A stretch of DNA of 64,000 bases, taken from the NCBI RefSeq assembly GCF_002163835.1, contig NZ_CP019331.1, positions 1,897,001 to 1,961,000 on the forward strand, given 5' to 3'. This document shows, in pieces, positions 53,442-62,327 of the stretch (within the stretch, counting starts at the first letter, position 1; each line of letters opens with the position of its first letter). Source of the stretch: Polaribacter sp. SA4-10. GTDB taxonomy: Bacteria > Bacteroidota > Bacteroidia > Flavobacteriales > Flavobacteriaceae. Below the pieces are notes generated by a model. The model did not search any database. It saw only the letters and a program-made list of their open reading frames with translations, and was not told where the DNA came from. Both the position numbers and the translations under genes were made by a program.

Positions 53442-55919
53442 ATGAAAAAACTTTCTTTTTATTTTTTACTGATATTCATTCTAGTTTCATGTAATTCTAC
53501 AAAACATGTTACAGAAGATGAACATATGCTAACGCAAAATTACATTTTTGTAGACAGTACAAAAAATAAAAACAGCGAATTACAAAAATACGTATTACAG
53601 AAGCCTAATGCACGTTTTTTAGGTTTCCCTTTTGGGTTGTATTTTCATAATTTAGGAAATCATAACAAACCTAAAAAACCTTCTGAATGGGGAAAGAAAA
53701 ATCTACGCTCTTATAATTTTATAAAAAATATATTTTCTGAAAAACAAAGCATTGCTTATGCTAATTCATTTATTAGGCTAAATAATTGGCTTTTAAACTA
53801 TGATGCTCCAGCAATTGTTAGTCAAAATAAAGTAAAAAGAACTCAAGATAATTTATGGGCATATTATAAAACCCAAGGTTATTTCAAGTCTAAAGTTCAA
53901 TCAAAAATTAATAGGTATAATGATAAAAAAGCTACAGTAGATTATTTTATCACTAAAGGGAAACCAACGCTATTAGACACTATAAATTTAAAAATTGAAT
54001 CTCCAGTTTTAGACTCAATTTACAAGAGTTCAGGAATAGCATCACTTCTAAAAAAAGGAGATCAATATAAAGATGAAACATTTAGAAATGAAGCATCAAG
54101 TGTAATAAAACTTTTTAGAAATAATGGGATTTATCATTTTTCAGAAGCTGCTTTAGGTTTTTATGTAGATTCTACAAGAACAGATTATAAAACGAATGTA
54201 GATTTTTTAATGTCTGGATTTAGTTTTAAAGAAGAAAATGGAAATTACATAAACAAACCTTTTAAGGTTCATAAGATTAAAGAAGTAAATGTAATTACAG
54301 ACTATTCTTTTCTCAAAAAAGGAGAAACTTTATCAGATACGCTTACTTATAAAGGAATTAATTTTTTCGCGCATAATAAGATAAAATATAACCCTAAGTA
54401 TTTAGCCCAATCTATTTTCTTAAAACCTGGTAGCGTATATAAAGATACATTAAGAAACTTAACAAGAAACCATTTAAAGTCGCTTAAAAACTTTAAATCT
54501 ACTAATATAAAATTTACGCCTATTCTTGGTTCAGATGATGAACTAAAAATGGATATTTTTCTAGCTCCAACAGAAAAGTACACACTTGGTTTTGAAACAG
54601 AATTAACACATTCTAATATTAGAAATATTGGTACATCTGCTAAGTTTTCTATTACTGATAGAAATTTTTTAAGAGGTGCAGAGTTGTTTAAATTATCATT
54701 TCTTGGTTCTTACTTTAATTCCAATAATGGTCCTGGTTTGGAAATTGGAGCAGATGCGTCTTTAGAACTACCTAGACTCCTTGCCCCTTTTGGAATTAGT
54801 AAATTAGTGCCAAAAGAAATGTCTCCAAGGACTTTAATATCTTTAGGTACAAGTTTTCAGAAAAACATTGGTCTAGACAGACAAACCTTTACAATTCTTA
54901 CAGATTATAAATGGCAGTTTAATGCTAAAAAAACAATTCAATTAGAACTTTTTAATACACAATATATCCATAATTTAAATATAGATCGATTTTTTGACAT
55001 TTATAGTTCAGAATTTACGAATCTAAACAATGTAGCTCAAACATATTATAATAACACAACAAAAGAATTAAGCTTGCCTGAAGAAGCTGTAAGTTTTATG
55101 GATACAGTTTCTACTGACACTGGTTTTCAAACTTCAAACTCAGATGAATACAATACCGCTTTAAATATTTTAGATAGATACAATATAGTAACATCAGATT
55201 TCTTAATTCCAGTTTTAGCCTACTCCTATACTTACAATAGTCAGACAAATTTTAAGGACAATAATTTTTCATTCTTTAAAGTTAGGGTTGCTAACTCCGG
55301 AAATATTTTAGGGTTATTTTCTAAAAATACAAATAGTAAAAACAAAAAAACATTTTTAAAAATTCCTTTAGCTCAATATTTTAAAACGGATATTGAATAC
55401 AAGAAATTTTGGGATGTTGGGGGTAATTCTGTTTTTGGTATTAGAACCTTTTTGGGAGCAATTATTCCTTATGACAATTCTGACATCCCGTTTACAAAAA
55501 GTTATTTTGCTGGAGGATCAAATGATATTAGAGCTTGGCAAACTTATGAACTTGGACCAGGAAGCAGAAACACTGGTTTAGAATACAATGTTGGGAGTTT
55601 AAAGTTTTTAACAAGTGCAGAATATAGATTTGATGTTGTAAGTAAGTTAAAAGGAGCTGTATTTATTGATGCTGGTAACATTTGGGATATAACAGGTTCC
55701 AGTTTTGTTGATGATGAGTCAAAATTTAGTAATTTATCTTCCTTAGAAGACATTGCAATTGGCTCTGGATTTGGTGCAAGATTAGATTTTAATTTTTTGG
55801 TACTTCGTTTTGATATTGGTTTTAAAACCTACGAACCCTATTTAGACAACAAAAAATGGTTTAGTAACTACAACTTTTCTAGTGCTGTTTATAACATAGG
55901 AATTAACTACCCATTTTAA
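53442..55919 (+). CDS. tamL: BamA/TamA-family lipoprotein TamL
   Basis: The protein has 825 residues from the ATG at 53442, which gives the lipobox LVSCNSTKHV. POTRA-like domains (about 30-370) precede a C-terminal 16-strand barrel with the Omp85 signatures SYFAGGSNDIRAWQTYELGPGS and AVFIDAGNIWDI. The barrel ends NIGINYPF, with the terminal Phe expected of an outer-membrane protein. TamL is the Bacteroidetes lipoprotein version of TamA and, with TamB, supports outer-membrane biogenesis. An upstream TTG at 53400 is ruled out by the promoter position. It is divergent from the RNA methyltransferase gene. Confidence 0.88.
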   Translation: MKKLSFYFLLIFILVSCNSTKHVTEDEHMLTQNYIFVDSTKNKNSELQKYVLQKPNARFLGFPFGLYFHNLGNHNKPKKPSEWGKKNLRSYNFIKNIFSEKQSIAYANSFIRLNNWLLNYDAPAIVSQNKVKRTQDNLWAYYKTQGYFKSKVQSKINRYNDKKATVDYFITKGKPTLLDTINLKIESPVLDSIYKSSGIASLLKKGDQYKDETFRNEASSVIKLFRNNGIYHFSEAALGFYVDSTRTDYKTNVDFLMSGFSFKEENGNYINKPFKVHKIKEVNVITDYSFLKKGETLSDTLTYKGINFFAHNKIKYNPKYLAQSIFLKPGSVYKDTLRNLTRNHLKSLKNFKSTNIKFTPILGSDDELKMDIFLAPTEKYTLGFETELTHSNIRNIGTSAKFSITDRNFLRGAELFKLSFLGSYFNSNNGPGLEIGADASLELPRLLAPFGISKLVPKEMSPRTLISLGTSFQKNIGLDRQTFTILTDYKWQFNAKKTIQLELFNTQYIHNLNIDRFFDIYSSEFTNLNNVAQTYYNNTTKELSLPEEAVSFMDTVSTDTGFQTSNSDEYNTALNILDRYNIVTSDFLIPVLAYSYTYNSQTNFKDNNFSFFKVRVANSGNILGLFSKNTNSKNKKTFLKIPLAQYFKTDIEYKKFWDVGGNSVFGIRTFLGAIIPYDNSDIPFTKSYFAGGSNDIRAWQTYELGPGSRNTGLEYNVGSLKFLTSAEYRFDVVSKLKGAVFIDAGNIWDITGSSFVDDESKFSNLSSLEDIAIGSGFGARLDFNFLVLRFDIGFKTYEPYLDNKKWFSNYNFSSAVYNIGINYPF

Positions 55920-55994
55920 TTAAAATTTCTAAAAAACCCTATAACGTTTTCGTTATTTTATAATCAGATCAGGTAAAAAAACAGCTATTTTGAT

Positions 55995-56002
55995 TACTTT
56001 TG
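55995..56002 (+). promoter_or_regulatory. Candidate -7 box of fbaA
   Basis: TACTTTTG fits TAnnTTTG, 34 nt upstream of the fbaA ATG. There is no clear -33 element. Confidence 0.4.
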
Positions 56003-56036
56003 GAAAGTAAAATATCAATTATTTAAAACAACAATT

Positions 56037-57104
56037 ATGAGTCATAATATAAAACCTGGAGTAGCAACAGGAAAAGAAGTACAAGCAATTTTTAAGCTAG
56101 CTAAAGAAAAAGGATTTGCATTACCAGCTGTAAATGTTATTGGTTCTAACACAATAAATGGTGTTTTAGAAACTGCAAGAGATTTAAATGCACCCGTAAT
56201 CATTCAATTCTCAAATGGTGGAGCACAATTTAATGCAGGTAAAGGATTATCTAATGAAAATGAAAAAGCAGCAATTGCAGGAGCAGTTGCAGGAGCAAAA
56301 CATATTCATGAATTAGCTGTAGCTTATGGAGTTCCTGTAATTTTACATACAGATCATGCGGCAAAGAAATTATTACCTTGGATAGATGGTTTATTAGATG
56401 CAAGTGAAAAACACTTTGCAGAAACTGGTAAATCTTTATACAGCTCTCACATGATTGATTTATCTGAAGAGCCTTTAGAAGAAAATATTGAAATTTGTAA
56501 AACTTATTTAGCAAGAATGAGTAAAATGGATATGACTTTAGAAATTGAGTTAGGAATTACAGGTGGTGAAGAAGATGGAGTAGATAATTCTGATGTAGAT
56601 GTTTCTAAATTATATACGCAACCAGAAGAAGTTGCATATGCTTATGAAGAGTTATTAAAAGTTTCTCCTCAATTTACAATTGCTGCAGCGTTTGGTAACG
56701 TTCATGGTGTTTATAAACCAGGAAACGTAAAGTTAACTCCAAAAATTTTAAAGAATTCTCAAGAATTTATCACAAAAAAATATGGTGTTGAAGAAAACCA
56801 TATCGATTTTGTATTTCACGGAGGTTCTGGTTCTACAGTAGAAGAAATTAGAGAAGCAATTGGCTACGGAGTTATTAAAATGAATATTGATACGGACATG
56901 CAATTTGCTTTTACAGAAGGTATTAGAGACTACATGCAAGGTAAAGCAGCTTATTTAGCTACTCAAATTGGAAACCCTGATGGGGCTGAACAACCTAACA
57001 AAAAATACTATGACCCAAGAAAATGGTTACGTGAAGGTGAAGAAACTTTTAAAACACGTTTAAAACAAGCATTTGCAGATTTAAATAATGTAGATACTTT
57101 ATAA
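56037..57104 (+). CDS. fbaA: Class II fructose-bisphosphate aldolase
   Basis: The 355-residue zinc enzyme cleaves fructose 1,6-bisphosphate in glycolysis and forms it in gluconeogenesis. The Zn ligands lie in PVILHTDHAAKK, GNVHGVYKPGNVKL and FVFHGGSGSTVEEI; the active-site Asp is in HTDHA, and the substrate loop is NIDTDMQFAFTEGIRDY. It is the E. coli FbaA-like type and full length. It is transcribed alone, between a TACTTTTG box and a strong terminator. Confidence 0.97.
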   Translation: MSHNIKPGVATGKEVQAIFKLAKEKGFALPAVNVIGSNTINGVLETARDLNAPVIIQFSNGGAQFNAGKGLSNENEKAAIAGAVAGAKHIHELAVAYGVPVILHTDHAAKKLLPWIDGLLDASEKHFAETGKSLYSSHMIDLSEEPLEENIEICKTYLARMSKMDMTLEIELGITGGEEDGVDNSDVDVSKLYTQPEEVAYAYEELLKVSPQFTIAAAFGNVHGVYKPGNVKLTPKILKNSQEFITKKYGVEENHIDFVFHGGSGSTVEEIREAIGYGVIKMNIDTDMQFAFTEGIRDYMQGKAAYLATQIGNPDGAEQPNKKYYDPRKWLREGEETFKTRLKQAFADLNNVDTL

Positions 57105-57130
57105 TACTTTTATAAAACTATAATACCCTT

Positions 57131-57165
57131 AAAAGCATTTTGATTAACCTCAAAATGCTTTTTTT
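57131..57165 (+). terminator. Terminator of fbaA
   Basis: aaaagcattttga-ttaacc-tcaaaatgctttttttt has a perfect 13-bp stem and a T run, 26 bp after the stop codon. Confidence 0.9.
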
Positions 57166-57220
57166 ATAAATCTAAACAAAGAATACCTTAAAGAAAAAAG
57201 TAAAGTTCATAAAAAACTTT

Positions 57221-57228
57221 TACATTTG
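57221..57228 (+). promoter_or_regulatory. Candidate -7 box of accD
   Basis: TACATTTG fits TAnnTTTG. It lies 75 nt upstream of the accD ATG, which would give a leader of about 68 nt. Confidence 0.4.
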
Positions 57229-57303
57229 TATCTTCTTATTCTTTCTTCTATTTGAGAAAATTGAATTAGAAAAATAATCCAAAAAAATAGATTCTAACTT
57301 ATT

Positions 57304-58161
57304 ATGGCTTGGTTTAAAAGAACAGATAAAGGGATTCAAACCCTTACAGAAGATAAAAAAGACACTCCAAAAGGTTTATGGTATAAAACACCTAGTGGAA
57401 AAATTATAGACACAGAAGAACTAAAGAGAAACTTATATGTTAGTCCAGAAGATGGTTATCATGTAAGAATTGGTAGTAAAGAATATTTCGAACTTTTATT
57501 TGATGATAATAAATTTGAAGAGTTAAATGAAACCCTAACTTCTAAAGACCCTTTAAAATTTGAAGACACAAAAAAATATCCAGACAGATTAAAAGCAGCA
57601 CAAGAAAAAACAAAATTGAAAGATGCTGTAAGAACTGCTGTTGGTAAGTCTTTAGGCAAAGATATTGTAATTGCTGCTATGGATTTTGCTTTTATTGGTG
57701 GTTCTATGGGTTCTGTTGTAGGTGAAAAAATTGCAAGAGCAATAGATTATGCTATTAAAAATAAAATTCCGTTTTTAATGGTTTCAAAATCAGGAGGCGC
57801 AAGAATGATGGAAGCCTCACTTTCTTTAATGCAATTAGTAAAAACATCTGCAAAATTAGCACAATTAGCAGAAGTTAAAATTCCTTATATTTCTTTATGT
57901 ACAGATCCAACTACTGGAGGTACAACAGCTTCTTACGCAATGCTTGGTGATATTAATATTGCAGAACCAAAAGCATTAATTGCTTTTGCAGGACCAAGAG
58001 TAGTAAAAGATACAACTGGTAAAGATTTGCCAGAAGGATTTCAAAAATCTGAATTTGTTTTAGAACATGGTTTTTTAGATGCTATTTACGAGCGTAAATT
58101 CTTGAAAAAGCAAATAAATTTATATATAGATTTAATACAAAACCTACCTATTAGAGCATAA
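57304..58161 (+). CDS. accD: Acetyl-CoA carboxylase carboxyltransferase beta subunit
   Basis: The 285-residue protein has the carboxyltransferase core: [56 protein letters not shown] and [12 protein letters not shown]. With AccA it transfers carboxyl from biotin to acetyl-CoA in fatty acid synthesis. The N-terminal zinc ribbon, normally with four cysteines, is cysteine-free: the first pair reads WYKTPSGKI and the second [10 protein letters not shown], where most bacteria have CPSC and CPKC types. The domain fold seems kept, but it cannot bind zinc. A strong terminator follows immediately. Confidence 0.96.
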   Translation: MAWFKRTDKGIQTLTEDKKDTPKGLWYKTPSGKIIDTEELKRNLYVSPEDGYHVRIGSKEYFELLFDDNKFEELNETLTSKDPLKFEDTKKYPDRLKAAQEKTKLKDAVRTAVGKSLGKDIVIAAMDFAFIGGSMGSVVGEKIARAIDYAIKNKIPFLMVSKSGGARMMEASLSLMQLVKTSAKLAQLAEVKIPYISLCTDPTTGGTTASYAMLGDINIAEPKALIAFAGPRVVKDTTGKDLPEGFQKSEFVLEHGFLDAIYERKFLKKQINLYIDLIQNLPIRA

Positions 58162-58162
58162 T

Positions 58163-58192
58163 AAAAAAAGCCAGCATTTGCTGGCTTTTTTT
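58163..58192 (+). terminator. Terminator of accD
   Basis: aaaaaaagccagc-attt-gctggcttttttt is a perfect stem with a tetraloop, starting 2 bp after the stop codon. Confidence 0.95.
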
Positions 58193-58226
58193 ATTCTTCA
58201 CTTAAAACGATTAAAAGAACTACTTC

Positions 58227-58261
58227 TTGATTTTTTATTAAAAAAAATAATTATATATTTG
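58227..58261 (+). promoter_or_regulatory. Promoter of rpsO
   Basis: TATATTTG (58254-58261) fits TAnnTTTG; TTG at 58227-58229 may be the -33 element with a longish 24-nt spacer. The leader of about 48 nt leaves room for S15 autoregulation. Confidence 0.45.
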
Positions 58262-58315
58262 CAGCTTCAATGAAAAGCTCATTGAATACATAAAAATCAT
58301 TTAAATAATATTGGA

Positions 58316-58585
58316 ATGTATTTAACTAAAGAAGTAAAAGAAAGCATCTTCGAAAAACACGGTAAAGGAAAAAACGATACTGGTACTTCAGAAGGTCAAA
58401 TTGCTTTATTCACTCACAGAATTAAGCATTTAACAGAACATTTAAAAACGAATCGTAAAGATTTTAACACTGAGCGTTCATTAGTATTGCTAGTAGGTAA
58501 ACGTAGAAGTTTATTAGCTTACCTAAAGAAAACCGAAATCAATAGATATCGTGCAATAATTAAAGAATTAGGACTTAGAAAATAA
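58316..58585 (+). CDS. rpsO: 30S ribosomal protein S15
   Basis: The 89-residue protein matches S15 over its whole length: TGTSEGQIALFTHRIKHLTEHL, then SLVLLVGKRRSLLAYLKK, ending YRAIIKELGLRK. It binds the central domain of 16S rRNA. It is followed by its own terminator and then by pnp, the common rpsO-pnp order. Confidence 0.98.
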   Translation: MYLTKEVKESIFEKHGKGKNDTGTSEGQIALFTHRIKHLTEHLKTNRKDFNTERSLVLLVGKRRSLLAYLKKTEINRYRAIIKELGLRK

Positions 58586-58592
58586 TTCTTAC

Positions 58593-58628
58593 AAAAAAGA
58601 GGTGCTATAAACGCGCCTCTTTTTTTTT
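58593..58628 (+). terminator. Terminator of rpsO
   Basis: aaaaaagaggtgc-tataaac-gcgcctctttttttt forms a stem of about 13 bp (one G-T pair) with a T run, 8 bp after the stop codon. Confidence 0.9.
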
Positions 58629-58770
58629 ATAACAAATTTAAAATCTGATCTTAACAAAATCAGTACCTTATAAAAAGTCAGAATTACCAACAATAATTCT
58701 GTATTTCCATTGCAACAAAGGAGAACGACACAACAACAACAAACAAATTAAAAATTTAGAATTAAAATTT

Positions 58771-61011
58771 ATGATTCCAAAAGTATTTAGAGAGGTTATA
58801 GACCTTGGTGATGGTAGAGAAATTTCTATCGAAACCGGAAAATTAGCAAAACAAGCTCATGGTAGTGTTGTTGTGCAATCAGGAAAATGTATGATGTTGT
58901 GTACAGTTGTTTCCAATTACGAACAAAAAGATCTTGGTTTTCTTCCTTTAACAGTAGATTACAGAGAAAAATTTGCAGCTGCAGGACGTTATCCAGGTGG
59001 TTTCTTCAAAAGAGAAGCGAGACCAAGTGATGGCGAAGTATTAACAATGCGTTTAGTAGACCGTGTTTTACGTCCATTATTCCCAAAAGATTATACTGCA
59101 GAAACACAAGTGATGATTCAGTTAATGTCTCATGACGAAGATGTGATGCCAGATGCAATGGCAGGTTTAGCAGCATCGGCAGCTATTCAATTATCAGATT
59201 TCCCTTTTGAATGCGCAATCTCTGAAGCAAGAGTTGGTCGTATCAACGGTGAATTTATTATCAACCCAACAAGAGCACAATTAGCAGAATCTGACATCGA
59301 TATGATGATTGGAGCTTCCGCTGATTCTGTAATGATGGTTGAAGGTGAAATGGATGAAATTTCTGAAGAAGAAATGGCAGACGCTATTAAGTTTGCACAC
59401 GAAGCTATTAAAGTACAATGTGCTGCTCAATTAAGATTAGCAGAAGCATTTGGAAAGAAAGAAGTTCGTGAATATGAAGGCGCAAGAGAAGATAAAGAGT
59501 TAGAGAAAAAGGTTCATGATATGGCATACGATAAAGTATATGCTATCGCTGAAGCTGGATCTGCTAAACATGAGAGAACTGCTGCATTTAAAGAAATAAA
59601 AGAAGCGATTAAAGCTACTTTTTCTGAAGAAGAATTAGCAGAATATGGTGGTTTAGTTTCTGATTATTATCGCAAAGCTGAAAAAGCTGCGATTAGAGAT
59701 TTAACCTTAAATGTAGGCTTACGTTTAGATGGTCGTAAAACGGATGAAATTAGACCAATTTGGTCAGAAGTAGATTATTTACCATCAGTTCATGGTTCTG
59801 CAATCTTTACACGTGGAGAAACGCAAGCTTTAGCTACAGTTACTCTAGGAACGTCAAGAGATGCAAACAAAATAGATATGCCCTCTTTCGAAGGTGAAGA
59901 AAATTTCTATTTACATTATAACTTCCCTCCTTTTTGTACAGGTGAAGCAAGACCAATTCGTGGAACCTCTCGTAGAGAAGTTGGACATGGTAACTTAGCA
60001 CAACGTGGATTAAAAGGAATGATTCCTGCAGATTGTCCTTATACGGTAAGAGTTGTATCTGAAGTTTTAGAATCTAATGGTTCTTCTTCTATGGCTACTG
60101 TTTGTGCTGGTACAATGGCATTAATGGATGCGGGTGTTCAAATGACAAGACCAGTTTCTGGGATTGCAATGGGATTGATTTCTGATGCTGAGTCTGGAAA
60201 ATACGCTGTATTATCTGATATTTTAGGTGATGAAGATCACTTAGGAGATATGGATTTTAAAGTAACTGGTACTTCTGAAGGAATTACTGCTTGCCAGATG
60301 GATATTAAAGTAAAAGGATTGGGTTACGAAATTTTAGTGAATGCACTAAAACAAGCTCGTGAAGGTCGTTTACATATTTTAGGAAAAATAACTGAGACCA
60401 TTTCTACTGCAAACGTAGAGGTTAAAGAACATGCTCCTAAAATGATTAACAGACGTATTCCTAATGATATGATTGGAGCATTTATTGGTCCAGGAGGTAA
60501 ACATATTCAGGAGTTACAAAAAGAAACAGGAACTACAATTGTTATTACTGAAGACGCTGTTACTGAAGAAGGAATTATCGAAATATTAGGTACAGATCCT
60601 GCAGGAATAGAACAAGTAATTACTCGTATTGAATCAATGTTGTTCAAACCTACAGTTGGAAGTGCTTATGAAGTGAAGGTAATTAAAATGTTAGATTTTG
60701 GTGCTGTAGTAGAATATGCAGAAGCTCCAGGAAATGAAGTTTTATTACATGTAAGTGAATTAGCTTGGGAACGTACAGAAAATGTTTCTGATGTTGTAAA
60801 AATGGGAGATGTTTTTGATGTGAAGTACTTTGGTTTAGACCCAAGAACTCGTAAAGAAAAAGTATCTAGAAAAGCATTGTTACCAAAACCAGAAGGTTAT
60901 GTAGCAAGACCACCAAGAGATGATAAACGTTCTGGTGGACGTGATAACAGAAGCAGAGATACTCGCGGACGTGATGACAGAAAGCCTAGAGAACCTAGAA
61001 AAGAAGAATAA
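58771..61011 (+). CDS. pnp: Polynucleotide phosphorylase
   Basis: The 746-residue exoribonuclease degrades RNA using phosphate. It has two RNase PH domains (about 10-230 and 320-545; [51 protein letters not shown]), a KH domain ([17 protein letters not shown]) and an S1 domain ([19 protein letters not shown]). The last 40 or so residues are an Arg/Asp/Gly-rich tail ([20 protein letters not shown]) that probably binds RNA or partners. It follows rpsO after a terminator, so it has its own promoter in the 185-bp gap or depends on read-through. Confidence 0.98.
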   Translation: MIPKVFREVIDLGDGREISIETGKLAKQAHGSVVVQSGKCMMLCTVVSNYEQKDLGFLPLTVDYREKFAAAGRYPGGFFKREARPSDGEVLTMRLVDRVLRPLFPKDYTAETQVMIQLMSHDEDVMPDAMAGLAASAAIQLSDFPFECAISEARVGRINGEFIINPTRAQLAESDIDMMIGASADSVMMVEGEMDEISEEEMADAIKFAHEAIKVQCAAQLRLAEAFGKKEVREYEGAREDKELEKKVHDMAYDKVYAIAEAGSAKHERTAAFKEIKEAIKATFSEEELAEYGGLVSDYYRKAEKAAIRDLTLNVGLRLDGRKTDEIRPIWSEVDYLPSVHGSAIFTRGETQALATVTLGTSRDANKIDMPSFEGEENFYLHYNFPPFCTGEARPIRGTSRREVGHGNLAQRGLKGMIPADCPYTVRVVSEVLESNGSSSMATVCAGTMALMDAGVQMTRPVSGIAMGLISDAESGKYAVLSDILGDEDHLGDMDFKVTGTSEGITACQMDIKVKGLGYEILVNALKQAREGRLHILGKITETISTANVEVKEHAPKMINRRIPNDMIGAFIGPGGKHIQELQKETGTTIVITEDAVTEEGIIEILGTDPAGIEQVITRIESMLFKPTVGSAYEVKVIKMLDFGAVVEYAEAPGNEVLLHVSELAWERTENVSDVVKMGDVFDVKYFGLDPRTRKEKVSRKALLPKPEGYVARPPRDDKRSGGRDNRSRDTRGRDDRKPREPRKEE

Positions 61012-61033
61012 ATTCTTTTTTAATTGATATTTT

Positions 61034-61066
61034 AAAAATCGCCAAAATAATTTGGCGATTTTTTTT
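61034..61066 (+). terminator. Terminator of pnp
   Basis: aaaaatcgccaaa-ataa-tttggcgattttttt is a perfect stem of about 12 bp with a tetraloop and T run, 23 bp past the stop codon. Confidence 0.95.
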
Positions 61067-61114
61067 GTTTAAAACCCAATTATCTAAATGCTTTTATTTT
61101 CTTTGTAAATCTAT

Positions 61115-62239
61115 ATGAAAATACAACACATTACATATTTATCTTTAGGAACAAATCAAGGAAATAAACTTGAAAATCTACAAAATGCAATTGATTTAAT
61201 TGCCAATGAAGTTGGTGTTGTAAAAAAAATATCTTCTATTTACAAAACTCCTTCTTGGGGTTTTAATGGCGAAGATTTCAATAATATTTGCATTAAAGTT
61301 TCTACACTTCATCAACCAGAAACATTAATGAACACTTTATTAGAAATTGAAACATCTTTAGGAAGAGAAAGATCAAACCAAGTAGGTTATCAAAATAGAA
61401 ATATAGATATAGACATTTTGCTCTTTGATGATGAAATCATAATTTCAAAAACATTAATGATTCCTCATTCAAAAATGTTAGTACGTAGGTTTGTGATGGC
61501 TCCTTTAGTAGAAATCGCTTCAAGTATTATTCATCCAATAGAAAAGAAACAACTTTCTGTTTGTTTACAAAATATTGAAGATTCTTCTGAAATAAGTGTT
61601 ATTGAAGAAAAATTAATTCGCCCAATTACTCTCTCAGAAAAATACAACTATATTGCTATTGAAGGTAATATTGGAGCAGGTAAAACCTCTTTATCTAAAA
61701 TGATTTCAGCTGAATTTAACGCAAAAATGGTTTTAGAACGTTTTGCCGACAATCCCTTTTTACCAAAATTCTATGAAGACAAAGAAAGATATGCTTTTCC
61801 GTTAGAGATGAGCTTTTTAGCAGATAGATATCAACAGTTAACCGATGATTTAGCGCAGTTCGACTTATTTAAAAACTTTATTGTATCAGATTATTATATC
61901 TTTAAATCTCTAATTTTTGCACAAGTAACACTTCAAAAAGAAGAATATTTATTGTACAGAAAAATGTTTAATCTAATGTATAAAGAAATTACTAAACCAG
62001 ATTTATATGTATATCTTTATCAAAATACAGAAAGATTATTAGAGAACATTAAAAAAAGGGGCAGAGAATATGAGCAAAATATAAAACCAGCGTATTTACA
62101 AAAAATACATGATGGCTATAAAAGCTTTATAAACACTGAAAAAAATCTTAATTTATTAGTTATAGATGTTTCAGAAATTGATTTTGTTAATAACAAAAAA
62201 GATTATAATTACATTATTAATAAAATAAGGAATTTTTAA
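61115..62239 (+). CDS. folK: FolK-deoxynucleoside kinase fusion protein
   Basis: The 374-residue protein joins two enzymes. Residues about 1-160 are HPPK (FolK), which pyrophosphorylates hydroxymethyl-dihydropterin in folate synthesis: YLSLGTNQGNKLENL, YKTPSWGF and RNIDIDILLFDD. Residues about 178-374 are a deoxynucleoside kinase: P-loop GNIGAGKT at 184-191, then LERFADNPFLPKFYED and FLADRYQQL. It would phosphorylate deoxynucleosides for salvage; base preference is not clear from sequence. The fusion is common in Bacteroidetes. Gene spacing shows no operon partner. Confidence 0.94.
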   Translation: MKIQHITYLSLGTNQGNKLENLQNAIDLIANEVGVVKKISSIYKTPSWGFNGEDFNNICIKVSTLHQPETLMNTLLEIETSLGRERSNQVGYQNRNIDIDILLFDDEIIISKTLMIPHSKMLVRRFVMAPLVEIASSIIHPIEKKQLSVCLQNIEDSSEISVIEEKLIRPITLSEKYNYIAIEGNIGAGKTSLSKMISAEFNAKMVLERFADNPFLPKFYEDKERYAFPLEMSFLADRYQQLTDDLAQFDLFKNFIVSDYYIFKSLIFAQVTLQKEEYLLYRKMFNLMYKEITKPDLYVYLYQNTERLLENIKKRGREYEQNIKPAYLQKIHDGYKSFINTEKNLNLLVIDVSEIDFVNNKKDYNYIINKIRNF

Positions 62240-62245
62240 AAAAAA

Positions 62246-62293
62246 AATTATATTTTTGCAAGATAATTATATCTTTGCAAGATAATTATATTT
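62246..62293 (+). promoter_or_regulatory. Tandem promoter-box repeat upstream of ompA-like gene
   Basis: A 19-bp unit (aattatatttttgcaagat) is repeated at 62265-62283 with one change, and a third unit begins at 62284. Unit 1 contains TATTTTTG (62251-62258) and unit 2 contains TATCTTTG (62270-62277), both TAnnTTTG matches. The downstream gene starts at 62328. Confidence 0.55.
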
Positions 62294-62327
62294 CCTCGAA
62301 TTGTTAAAAAATAATACATAAAACCAA

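Noticed and set aside
62246..62293. Short CRISPR-like or origin iteron array
   Set aside because: There are only two and a half 19-bp units with no spacers, each with a promoter box and placed directly upstream of a gene.
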